From NCBI GenBank assembly GCA_965220185.1, contig OZ244807.1, positions 682,001 through 746,000 of the forward strand: a stretch of DNA of 64,000 nt, written 5' to 3'. The stretch comes from Azotimanducus sp965220185. GTDB lineage: Bacteria; Pseudomonadota; Gammaproteobacteria; Pseudomonadales; Azotimanducaceae. This document shows, piece after piece, positions 1-8,033 of the stretch (positions are counted from its first letter, which is position 1; each line of letters opens with the position of its first letter). The position numbers and the translations under genes are program-made. Under the pieces are notes generated by a model. It worked only from the letters and a program-made list of their open reading frames with translations, did not search any database and was not told the DNA's origin.

Positions 1-2
1 TG

Positions 3-542
3 GACGAGCTGCTCGGCGATGCCTTATTGCTCGCGAGGGGCATACGCGAGGACGCCAGTCGCATCGACTTGCGCGAAACCTTGGACGAGATTGTTCAAGA
101 CTTTGATGTGCGCATCGTGTGGCCCGAGGATGCCAAGACGCACCTGCAAGTGCGCGTCGCTCGCGCGGCCTTTCGTCGCGTGCTGCAAAATCTTTTGGAG
201 AACGCCAGACGGCACGGTGGCGGCGGGACGGAGGTGCTTGTCAGGCAGCGTGGCAGTGGAGAGGTTTTGACGATTGAGATTCATGTGCAAGACCGCGGGC
301 CGGGCATCCCGTCTCAAGATCGAAATCGCGTGTTCATGCCCTTTGTTCGCCTCGGCGATAGCGTGGGCAGCGGCCTTGGACTGTCCATCGTGCGGCAGCT
401 CTGCGATATGTACGGCTGGGAAATCGCGCTGCTTGATCGGCCAGGCGGCGGAACGGATGCTTGCGTCCAACTTGGGAGAAATAATTTGATACAAATTGAT
501 ACGGGCGAGACATACTCTGGCAACGTGAAGTCGGCAGAATAG
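3..542 (+). CDS. Sensor histidine kinase, C-terminal part (5' end outside window)
   Basis: The frame is already open at the window edge, so only the C-terminal ATPase domain is visible. It carries the HATPase_c boxes in order: the N box (NLLENARRHGG), the G1 box (DRGPGIP), an F-box region (FMPFVR) and the G2 box (GSGLGLSIV). The protein would autophosphorylate a histidine in the missing upstream part and pass the phosphate to a response regulator. Neither the regulator nor the sensing domain is in view. The gene ends at a TAG and is followed by about 130 bp and then a strong terminator, so it is the last gene of its unit. Family assignment is secure; the signal sensed is unknown. Confidence 0.9.
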   Translation, partial: DELLGDALLLARGIREDASRIDLRETLDEIVQDFDVRIVWPEDAKTHLQVRVARAAFRRVLQNLLENARRHGGGGTEVLVRQRGSGEVLTIEIHVQDRGPGIPSQDRNRVFMPFVRLGDSVGSGLGLSIVRQLCDMYGWEIALLDRPGGGTDACVQLGRNNLIQIDTGETYSGNVKSAE

Positions 543-669
543 ATACCCGTTGACTAGGTTCAATTCTTTGTCCTTGAACGAGACAAAGTCCGTGGAAGTG
601 TTAGCGGACTTTTCGGATTGAATCAGGTGTGGGCTTCCCCCCTTGAGCCTGCGCCAATGGAGCCAACGC

Positions 670-708
670 GAGCCGCCGGCCCCCTCTCCAGTCCGGCGGC
701 TCTTTTTT
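670..708 (+). terminator. Rho-independent terminator
   Basis: A 10-bp perfect stem (GAGCCGCCGG at 670-679 pairing with 693-702) is followed directly by six T residues at 703-708. This is a classical intrinsic terminator for transcription from the histidine kinase side. Confidence 0.85.
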
Positions 709-753
709 ATCTACTGTGTGAGAATCCGCCCTAGGAGCCTGCGGAGCACTAGC

Positions 754-899
754 TAGGGAAGGTCTGATCAAGTCCACTGCGCTCAGCGCTTCACTTTTCG
801 CTAGATTGGCAGCGGCATTCCTGCCACGCTGCGCACGTCTCCTTGCCAGCACACGCCTGATGGCCTCTGAGCTTTGCAGACTTGATCAGACCTTCCCTA
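754..899. mobile_element. MITE family A, copy 1
   Basis: A 146-bp element bounded by TA and by perfect 19-bp inverted ends (GGGAAGGTCTGATCAAGTC at 756-774 and its complement at 879-897). It has no coding capacity. Two further full copies are at 19436-19579 (opposite orientation) and 49636-49780, with shared interior sequence such as GCGCACGTCTCCTTGCC. TA target sites and non-coding inverted-repeat structure are typical of MITEs mobilised by IS630/Tc1-mariner transposases; no such transposase is visible here. Confidence 0.88.
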
Positions 900-909
900 G
901 CTTCCCGCC

Positions 910-1464
910 TCAGGCCGCGAGGGTTTCGATCACGTCGCCCTTGCGCTGCAGCACGGTCACGCCTTGCGCGAGGGCCGACTTCTTCAGATCGTCATGGATG
1001 TGGAAAGTGGCCAGCGCGAGCCGCTGCTGGCGGCCAGCGTGCTCCGGGAACAGGCGCCGGAAGTTGGGCGCCTTCTCGTTCAAGAGGCGCTTCAGGTCGT
1101 TCTCGTGCGCCTTGTACTTGACCTCCACGACGAACACCTCGCGACCGTTCACCAGCAGCAGGTCGAACTCGTCCTCGATGCCGGCGTGGCTGCACGTGAC
1201 GTTCTTTTTCACGAATTCAAAGCGCACCCCGTCCAGCACCGGGTTGGCCTTGAGACTGTTGTAGTAGAACTCCTCGGCCACGGCCCCCTGGTTGTTGCTG
1301 ACGCCGCCGTACATTTCCGCCATCCGGTTGATCTTGGCGTCGGTCTTCGCCTGAAGTGCGGCGTTTTCCGCCAGCTGCGCGTCGGTCTTCGCCAGCTGGG
1401 CATCGGTGCGGTCCTGCGCGGCGGCGAGGCCAGCCACCAGCGCCTTCAGTTCGTCGTCGGTCAT
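910..1464 (-). CDS. PD-(D/E)XK nuclease-like hypothetical protein
   Basis: A 184-residue protein. The first ~45 residues form a polar heptad-like stretch with TDAQL/KTDA repeats, probably a coiled coil. The C-terminal two thirds contain an E-D-E-F-D segment followed about 13 residues later by FVVEVKYK, the D...(E)xK pattern of the PD-(D/E)XK nuclease fold. Similar small proteins (coiled coil plus restriction-like fold, the DUF3782-type group) are widespread, often in accessory DNA, and their function is unclear. It converges on MITE copy 1 and starts about 100 bp before the truncated adhesin copy. Start ATG at 1464. The fold assignment is fairly good; an enzymatic role is only inferred. Confidence 0.7.
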   Translation of the reverse strand: MTDDELKALVAGLAAAQDRTDAQLAKTDAQLAENAALQAKTDAKINRMAEMYGGVSNNQGAVAEEFYYNSLKANPVLDGVRFEFVKKNVTCSHAGIEDEFDLLLVNGREVFVVEVKYKAHENDLKRLLNEKAPNFRRLFPEHAGRQQRLALATFHIHDDLKKSALAQGVTVLQRKGDVIETLAA

Positions 1465-1560
1465 GGAAGAAGCCTTGTCGGCGGATGGGGGGCCAGTATA
1501 TCCTCATCCTGCCAGCGTTCGCGCATGGCGGGCGCGGGCGGGGGTGTCCCGCCCGCCCCG

Positions 1561-3904
1561 CCGCGCCTGCTGGCCTTCCTGTCGCCGGTGGGGTCTACGG
1601 AGACAGTAGTAACCCCGTCGTCAGCCAGCGCGAGCCCTTGAAGGAAATCCTCTACATCAAGCTGGAGGACATCTGGAGCGACGCCGAGGACGATCCGGAC
1701 GACCTGACCTTCGGCGCCTCGGCGTCCGGCGGCTGGATCAAGATCCTGCACGGCCCGGCCGAGTGGGGCGACATCAAGGACGGCCGGGACGGCGACTCGG
1801 GCACCGACGACGATGTGGGATGGAACGTGGCCGATCTCGACGACGACCGCACCGATGATCAGACCGCCGTGGTCATTGGCACCGACGAAAACGCGCCCGA
1901 CGACGGCGAGCAGGTGGTGATCATCGAGCTCGACCGCACCGGCGGCAACAACGGCCAGGGCGAGAAGGGCAGCTTCACGCTCACCGCCACCGACAAGGAC
2001 GGCGGAACGGGCACCAAGACCTACACGATCACGCCTGTCGACCTGAACCTGCGCCCTTCCGCCGACGCCGTCGAGATCAGCGGCAGCGCCCGGGAGGACG
2101 CGACCTTGCGCGCCAGCTTCAACGACGAGAAGGACCCCGACCTCCGCGGCGACGCGGTGCCCGCGCTGGTGCTCTACCAGTGGTACAGGGTGGATGGCGG
2201 CGGCGCGCCGACCCTGTCCCGCCAAGGCACGGACAGCACCTACAAGCTGACCCAGGCGGATGTCGGAAGCAGCATTCAGGTGCGGGTCAGCTACTACGAG
2301 GCTCCCCCCAAGGCCAGCTCGTGCCGTTGGACCAGACCATTGATCTGAACACCGCAGAGACCGGAGTCCAGACCGCGCAGGCGATGACTTCGCGGCCCGT
2401 GAGCAACACGCCCGACGCAGGCACCCGGAGCATCACGATCCTCGCCGACGCCAACGCCTTGAAGGTTGCGGCCAGGGATCTGCTTGTCACCGACGGCGAC
2501 TACACCACTGCGCAATCGGTGGTGGATGTGGTGGATGATGGGGATGTCACAATCTCCTGGCAGGTGTCCGACAACGGGAGCGGCGGATGGACTGACGTGA
2601 CGTCGGCTGCGGGTACTGTGTCCGACAACGGCGACGTAACCGGCGACACGCTGACGCTTGCCGGCGGCGGCAACGGCCAAAGCAAGCACTACCGCGCGGT
2701 CGCGACCTACGACGCGGACGGCGCCTTGCCCGACACGGAAACGGAGAGTGTCTACAGCGATCCGATCCAGATGGCCAACATCAACAACGGATCGGGCGGA
2801 ACCCCCGCTCAGGCCACCCCCGTGCCCACCATTACCGGCAGCCCCAACGTGGGCGGCACGCTGACCGTGGACGCGGGCGCCGCGACGGTGGACGTGCAGT
2901 GGCAGATGAGCCGCGGCACGGGCGACTGGACGGACATTCCCGGCGCCACCGGCAGCCTGACGCTCACGCCGACGCCAACATCCGCGCGGTCGTGTCCTAC
3001 CAGAGCACGAGCGCCACTAGCCCGGGCGTGACCGAGGTGGTTGCCGTGAACGCCAACGGCAACAATGTGATTCCGGGCGGAACGACAGAAACGGCCATTC
3101 CGGCCAAGGTGGACGACTACGACATCGAGGTCGGCGTGACGGGCACCGGGCACCACCCGATGGGCGCCACCGTCAGCAACAACGCTGGCTGGAACCTGTC
3201 GCACACGGAGGAGATCGACCTGTCCAAGCTGTTCGAGGATCCGGACAGCCCCCGCCTGATCTACACGGTCGCAAGCACAGGGGCTGGCTTGGGAGATGTG
3301 GCTTCGGTGGGCGGCGCCTACGTGTACGACGTAGGCGACGCGAACGGCGGCGTGCTGGTGCTTGAGATCAGCGGCAGCACCGCGAAGCTCACCTTCAACA
3401 GCGACGTGTACCGCACCCACGATGGCAATGCCACCGACGGCCAAGGCAACGTCCTCACACTGACCATCAACGCCAGCGACGGAGCCAACCAAAGCGACCC
3501 GGACGCGGACATAAACCTCCGCATCAACGTGGCGCCAACCGGCATTGCTTTCAGCAACGAGCCGGACGGCACCGGAAACAACGTCGTTGTGAATGAGCAT
3601 GTCGGGTCCGAAGCAGCTGGCACGGGAGGCAAACTCACAGATCGTGCTGACCCTCACGGCCACCGACGGCGGCGGCCTGAGCACCCCGCCGGGCGCGGCC
3701 AACGCGAACAAGCTCATTGTCACGATCGTTGATGTCATGGCTGGCGACCTCAACGAACCGCCGACGCCGAACATCGTGCTGGGCCTGAAAGGCGACGACT
3801 CAGACGCCAGCAACGACATCGTAGACGGAGACGATGACGACGCCGACGCAAATCCATCCATGGACGCCATGATGATGTCCACTTTGGATGACGGCCTCTT
3901 CTAG
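1561..3904 (+). pseudogene. Decayed 3' copy of giant cadherin/Ig-like repeat adhesin (cassette copy 1)
   Basis: Aligns almost base for base with 14727-17363 but starts abruptly near 1561 inside the homologous frame, with no start codon. Three events break it. A 2-bp gain near 2310 (CTCCCCCCAAGG against GTCTTCGAAGG) shifts the frame. About 10 bp are lost near 2975. A deletion of roughly 260 bp near 3630 removes the segment equivalent to about 16790-17050. Each intact stretch still reads well: SDAEDDPDDLTFG, VLYQWYRVDGG, NIRAVVSYQS, LTFNSDVYRTHDG. It ends with the family tail MDAMMMSTLDDGLF. The high identity to copy 2, with indels, points to a recent segmental duplication that is decaying and is not expressed as one protein. 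Confidence 0.85.
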
Positions 3905-3967
3905 ACGAGGGGAAGAGGTCGCCTCACGGGTTGTGCGCTCCACGGACGGAGCGCCACGCCCACCACG

Positions 3968-3998
3968 AATGCCCCGCCCCGCGCGGGGCATTTATTTG
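3968..3998 (+). terminator. Terminator after cassette copy 1
   Basis: AATGCCCCG at 3968-3976 pairs with CGGGGCATT at 3984-3992, followed by a T-rich stretch. The same hairpin follows cassettes 2 and 4. Confidence 0.75.
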
Positions 3999-4033
3999 GT
4001 TGGGCGGATGGCCCGCCACGAGGACATTCAACG

Positions 4034-4600
4034 ATGCTAAAGCTCTTCACCTTCCATGTGTATAAATACACGGCCAGATGCGGACAGTCCTTGAGCGGAT
4101 GGGAAAACAGGTGGCAGAAATAATCGAAGGCCCCGATTGTGCGGCCGGACACTTTATTTGTGCTCAACATTCGAATTCGCTTTCTTGGCGTGGTTCCAGA
4201 CGCTCACGCCGTTGATGTGTTCCAGCGCAAGATCGAATCGGGCGCCAGTTCAATCCAGGGATCGCCTTCGCGCTCTCGCCCTGACTCTCGACTCCACAAT
4301 GCGCAGGATGACTTTGAGGACGGACAAGTAGCCCCACTTCGCAAAGAACTTGACGAAGTCCCAGAACATGACTGCCAACTCCTTGTAGTTGGCGAGCGTC
4401 GCGGTCTCGTCCTCAAAGGGTTCAGGCCAAGGTCTTCGACCGTCTGGTGCTTAGTCAAACCACATGTTCAGTCCGCAGTAGCAAAAGAAGACGCTATTGT
4501 CCGCAAATGCCAGCAGGGTCGTGTTGCGACATTACTCATAGCCTGTGTAAGAGTTTGCGTAGCGTCGTGCAAGAGATCTGCCGTACCTTCGTCAAGCCCA
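4034..4600. repeat. Duplicated 3' flank of adhesin cassette, copy 1
   Basis: Nearly identical to about 17493-18060; the second copy carries about 30 extra bases near 17615. It contains a conserved 29-codon plus-strand frame (4034-4123, beginning MLKLFTFHVYKY). On the minus strand it contains the equivalent of the 71-residue frame at 17733-17948, but that frame has a stop (TAA) in place of the fifth codon. From 4600 to 4960 I see no gene or clear signal. No function is known for the flank. Confidence 0.75.
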
Positions 4601-4963
4601 CCGGGCGGCGGGATCGAATTTTCGCTTGTCCGACTTTCTGCGGCGCAGGCTCCTAGCGAAACTTCGCCTTAATCTGAACCAGCATGACAAGCCTCTTTGT
4701 CTCACGCAAGCCGAATGAAGGCTGTTATGATGCGCACCGGGATCCTGTAGGAGCAAAAAAGGAATTGTCGGATCCGGTCTGCTTAAGACTTGTTAGATGG
4801 ACGGGCCTTGCAAAAGGCCAGGTATCGAGGTGTGTTTTTCCGGGCGCATCAACAGATGATTCTACGGCTCCTCACTTCTTTGACTTCTTCCGATAGGAAA
4901 AACTCACTGGCGTAAAACGATGCACAACACTCATCGAACTAGGCAATGACCCATTGCTGATAC

Positions 4964-4969
4964 AGGAGG
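4964..4969 (+). promoter_or_regulatory. Ribosome binding site of the XRE gene
   Basis: A perfect AGGAGG lies seven bases before the ATG at 4977 and fixes the start. Confidence 0.8.
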
Positions 4970-4976
4970 TACCTCT

Positions 4977-5408
4977 ATGATACTCAGCGAAAAACAGCTC
5001 GGCATAACTCGACGAAAGAAAGAGAAACTTGAGCAAGCCTTGGCATCCTTGCGGGCATCCAAGGATGCAGGAAATTCGGCGCGCCAAGCCGAGATCGAAG
5101 CGCTTGAAGCGCAGATCGAGGACATGGAGACGTTGATGTCGGAATACGTGGAGCTGAAACGAGGCGGCATCGTCGCGGGCAAGTTCAAGTCATTTGACGA
5201 TTTTTCGACGGCGCTGATACAGGCGCGAATTGTGTCGGGCATGAGCCAGACCCAACTCGGGGCTGCCCTTGGGGTCAAGCCGCAACAAATTCAGCGCTAC
5301 GAATCCACTCGCTATATGGGTGCGAGCCTCGCAAGACTTATGGAGGTCGCGCGCATTCTGAAACTCAAGGTTGTCACGGAGTACAAGCGAAGCTGGTCTA
5401 GGCGTTAG
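4977..5408 (+). CDS. XRE-family helix-turn-helix regulator, possible antitoxin
   Basis: A 143-residue protein. Residues ~1-60 are charged and helical (KKEKLEQALASLR..., EIEALEAQIEDMETL), likely a coiled coil. Residues ~75-130 form a Cro/C1 helix-turn-helix (ARIVSGMSQTQLGAALGVKPQQIQRYE). This layout, with an N-terminal coiled coil and a C-terminal HTH, is common in lone antitoxin-like regulators. No toxin gene is clear upstream or downstream. It sits between the duplicated adhesin flank and lipB, and its 3' end overlaps the 3' end of lipB on the other strand by 11 bp. DNA binding is well supported; the target is unknown. Confidence 0.8.
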   Translation: MILSEKQLGITRRKKEKLEQALASLRASKDAGNSARQAEIEALEAQIEDMETLMSEYVELKRGGIVAGKFKSFDDFSTALIQARIVSGMSQTQLGAALGVKPQQIQRYESTRYMGASLARLMEVARILKLKVVTEYKRSWSRR

Positions 5409-6072
5409 CGGCGTCAATCCGTGCGGCGCAGGCGGCCGCCACTTCTTGCGATACCCGATCAAGGCTTGGACACGGTTCCGCGAGCGCTTTCATGTGCGTC
5501 ATGCGCAAACCCGAGATGCCGCACGGGTGAACGCGCGAGAAAGGCTCGAGATCCATATTCACATTGAGCGACAGGCCGTGATAGCTGCAGCCTTTTCGGA
5601 TGCGAAGGCCGAGTGACGCGATCTTCTCTTCGCCTACGTACACGCCGGGCGCACCTTGCCGACAGGCGGCTTTGATGTCGTAGCGATCGAGCACTTCAAT
5701 AATCGAGTCCTGAATCAGATTGACGAGGGAGCGGATGCCAAGACCGGCGCGCGGCAAATCAACAAGCAAATAGACGACCGTTTGGCCGGGGCCATGGTAG
5801 GTGACCTGGCCGCCGCGGTCGCATTGCACGACCGGGATATCGCCGGGGGACAAAAGATGCTCGGCACGGCCGGCCTGGCCCTGGGTGAATACGGGCGCAT
5901 GCTCGGTGATCCAGATCTCGTCGGCGGTCGCCGGCCGCTGCTCGCTCGCGGTGCGCGCGAGGGTGAAATCTTGCATGGACTGAAAAACTTCGACGAAGTC
6001 GGTTTGGCCGAGATCTCGGATCTGGATGCTGGCATCCGCCCCAGAGAGGGAGGCGTATTTAGGCGTCTTCAA
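5398..6072 (-). CDS. lipB: Octanoyl-[acyl-carrier-protein]:protein N-octanoyltransferase
   Basis: Transfers octanoate from acyl-carrier protein to lipoyl domains, the first step of lipoate cofactor synthesis. From the chosen start, the LipB signature RGGQVTYHGPGQ is at residues 86-97, the catalytic lysine is in GEEKIASLG (K150) and the catalytic cysteine is in VHPCG (C184). The frame is open upstream to 6150, but that would overlap dacA by 90 bases. I chose the TTG at 6072, which overlaps dacA by 14 bases and leaves 17 residues before the conserved core; the ATG at 6102 is an alternative. The order rlpA-dacA-lipB is typical of gammaproteobacteria. Confidence 0.93.
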   Translation of the reverse strand: MKTPKYASLSGADASIQIRDLGQTDFVEVFQSMQDFTLARTASEQRPATADEIWITEHAPVFTQGQAGRAEHLLSPGDIPVVQCDRGGQVTYHGPGQTVVYLLVDLPRAGLGIRSLVNLIQDSIIEVLDRYDIKAACRQGAPGVYVGEEKIASLGLRIRKGCSYHGLSLNVNMDLEPFSRVHPCGISGLRMTHMKALAEPCPSLDRVSQEVAAACAARIDAANA

Positions 6073-7231
6073 AGAGGTCGCGGAAGAAGAGGACGAATCC
6101 ATCGTACATGCGTTCCCAGAAATTCGACTGCTCGACCTCGCCGAGCGCAATCAGCGGCAGTGTCAGCACGTCTTCCTCATCGAGCCGAAAGACCACGCTG
6201 CCGACTTCCTGATCTCGCGCGATCGGTGCTTTGAGTACATCGGGCACTTCGAACAGCATGCGGATGTCGGGCTTTCGCCCGCGCGCGATCGTCACGATAG
6301 GCGATCTCGGCACACCGAGGTTAACTTCCGTTTCCGTGCCGTACCACACCTGCGCCGTAGTGAGCGGCACCCTCGGGTCGATGATTCGTGTCGTTTCGTG
6401 AAAGTTGAAGCCCCAAGTGAGCAGGCTGCGGACAGCGCGCGTGCGCGCCGAAGTGCTCGCCGTCTTCAGCACAACGGCGATCAGCCGCATGTTGCGCTCG
6501 ACTGAAGACGCCACTAGGCAGTAGCCGGCATTGCTCGTGTATCCGGTCTTGATGCCGTCAACGCCGCGACCTTCGAGCAAGAGGGCGTTGCGGTTTGCCT
6601 GCTTGATGTCATTGTAGGTGAACTCGGTTTCCGAGTAATACCTGTAGTGCTCTGGAAAGTCCTTGATCAAGTGCTGGCTCAAAACGAAAAGATCTCGCGC
6701 CGTGGTGTATTGGTCCGGGTCTTCAAGGCCAGTCGAGTTGACATAGTTGGTGTTGGTCATGCCAAGCGCAGCCGCCTTGGCATTCATCATGTCGGCAAAC
6801 GCTTCTTCGGTGCCGGCGATGTACTCGGCGACGGCGATGCTCGCATCGTTGCCAGACTGAATAATGATGCCGCGAAGCAAATCCTCAAGCATCACTTGCG
6901 TGCCTTCGCGAATAAACATGCGCGACCCCTCCGCACGCCAAGCCTTGACGCTAATCGGCACCATGTCGGTCGGCGCGAAGCGGCCGAGATCGATTTGCTC
7001 GGCAGCGATCAAGCTGGTCATGATCTTGGTGAGGCTCGCTGGCGCAAGACGCTCGTCAGGGTTGCTTGAAGCAATGATGTGGTTCGAATCCGCATCACCA
7101 ATCAGCCATGCGCCTGCTGGCACTTGCGGTGCCCTTGGCATCAAGGTCGGTGCTTGGGCGTGAAGCAGGCCGTGGCTGGCGATGGCCAGCACTGCTAGGA
7201 GTGCTGTGAGGATCAGCGAGGGTCGGTGCAT
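6059..7231 (-). CDS. dacA: D-alanyl-D-alanine carboxypeptidase (PBP5/6 type)
   Basis: A periplasmic low-molecular-weight penicillin-binding protein of 390 residues that trims the terminal D-Ala from peptidoglycan stem peptides. It has an N-terminal signal peptide (hydrophobic residues ~5-24, cut near HAQA). The three active-site motifs are present: SLTK (S66, K69), SGN (126-128) and KTG (228-230). A C-terminal PBP5-type beta domain follows, and the last ~20 residues (SNFWERMYDGFVLFFRDLFE) resemble the amphipathic membrane anchor of PBP5. It lies between rlpA and lipB on the same strand and is likely co-transcribed with them. Confidence 0.95.
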   Translation of the reverse strand: MHRPSLILTALLAVLAIASHGLLHAQAPTLMPRAPQVPAGAWLIGDADSNHIIASSNPDERLAPASLTKIMTSLIAAEQIDLGRFAPTDMVPISVKAWRAEGSRMFIREGTQVMLEDLLRGIIIQSGNDASIAVAEYIAGTEEAFADMMNAKAAALGMTNTNYVNSTGLEDPDQYTTARDLFVLSQHLIKDFPEHYRYYSETEFTYNDIKQANRNALLLEGRGVDGIKTGYTSNAGYCLVASSVERNMRLIAVVLKTASTSARTRAVRSLLTWGFNFHETTRIIDPRVPLTTAQVWYGTETEVNLGVPRSPIVTIARGRKPDIRMLFEVPDVLKAPIARDQEVGSVVFRLDEEDVLTLPLIALGEVEQSNFWERMYDGFVLFFRDLFEDA

Positions 7232-7250
7232 AGGTTAATGCCTTTAAGTC

Positions 7251-8033
7251 TTAGTTGACGATCAGTGCGCGAATGCCGAGACTGGCCTGCAATTCGCGCT
7301 GTGCGCTCTCGGCTTCCGAACGCGTTGCATACGGGCCGACCAGCACGCGGAACACGCTGCCCGCGAGCGAGCGTTCGATTGAAACGCGGCCCAAGTCATG
7401 CGCTTTGAGACGCATTTCGAGCCGCTTCGCATTGCTGCGGTCTTGGAAGGCACCGGCCTGAACAAAGAAGCTTTGTTTCTTTGACTTCTTGCTCTTTGAT
7501 GCGGAGCGCCTGTCGAGCGGAATCGCTTGCACTCGCACTCTCGCCGTGCCTTTGGGAAAGACGCCGAGTTGGACAGCGGCGGCGTATGAAAGGTCGATGA
7601 TACGGCCTTCCTTGAATGGGCCACGATCATTGACCCGCAAGATGAGTGTGCGCTTGTTCTCAAGATTGGTGACTTTCACCCAGGTTGGCAGCGGCAGCGA
7701 CTTGTGTGCGGCGCTGATCTTATACACATCGTAGGGTTCGCCGCTCGAAGTCTTACGGCCATGAAACTTGGTGCCATACCAAGAGGCGATACCGGTTTCG
7801 TCATAGCCTTCAGCAGTTCTGAGCACATGGTAGGTCTTGCCAAATACCTGATAAGGGCTGTGATTGCCGAGCTTTGATCGAGGTTCCCATTTTGGCTCGG
7901 ATGCCTGCACTTTCATGACCCTTGAGATAGGCCATGCCGGGATGCCGTCGGTCTCTTCGCCGCCGGGAAGGAGCGCACAGCCTGAGATTAGCACGACGGT
8001 GAAGAACGCGCAGAGCGCCCGAAGACAGGACAC
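7251..8033 (-). CDS. rlpA: Septal ring lytic transglycosylase / lipoprotein RlpA
   Basis: An outer-membrane lipoprotein of about 260 residues. The start is taken at GTG 8033, which overlaps the stop codon of the acyl-CoA ligase (TAGTG) and puts a lipobox (LISGC, C19) at the right distance. A double-psi beta-barrel domain follows (GIASWYGTKFHGRKTSSGE, then RVNDRGPF...RIIDLSYAAA), with a C-terminal SPOR domain (FVQAGAFQDRSNAKRL to the end) that binds denuded septal glycan. RlpA proteins cleave or bind such glycan during cell separation. A frame extension to 8147 lies inside the neighbouring gene and is not likely to be used. Confidence 0.92.
   Translation of the reverse strand: MSCLRALCAFFTVVLISGCALLPGGEETDGIPAWPISRVMKVQASEPKWEPRSKLGNHSPYQVFGKTYHVLRTAEGYDETGIASWYGTKFHGRKTSSGEPYDVYKISAAHKSLPLPTWVKVTNLENKRTLILRVNDRGPFKEGRIIDLSYAAAVQLGVFPKGTARVRVQAIPLDRRSASKSKKSKKQSFFVQAGAFQDRSNAKRLEMRLKAHDLGRVSIERSLAGSVFRVLVGPYATRSEAESAQRELQASLGIRALIVN

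Noticed and set aside
1356..1560. Apparent N-terminal extension of adhesin copy 1 giving it an ATG
   Set aside because: The extension is antisense of the neighbouring gene and unrelated to the family; homology begins only near 1561.
964..1641. 225-codon plus-strand frame over the PD-(D/E)XK gene
   Set aside because: Antisense of a gene with a convincing coiled coil and nuclease-type motif.
2809..3882. 357-codon minus-strand frame opposite adhesin copy 1
   Set aside because: Shadow of the decayed copy; it crosses the points where the plus frame is broken and has no motif.
4684..4896. 70-codon plus-strand frame before the XRE gene as a possible toxin
   Set aside because: No toxin motif, no ribosome site and ordinary random composition.
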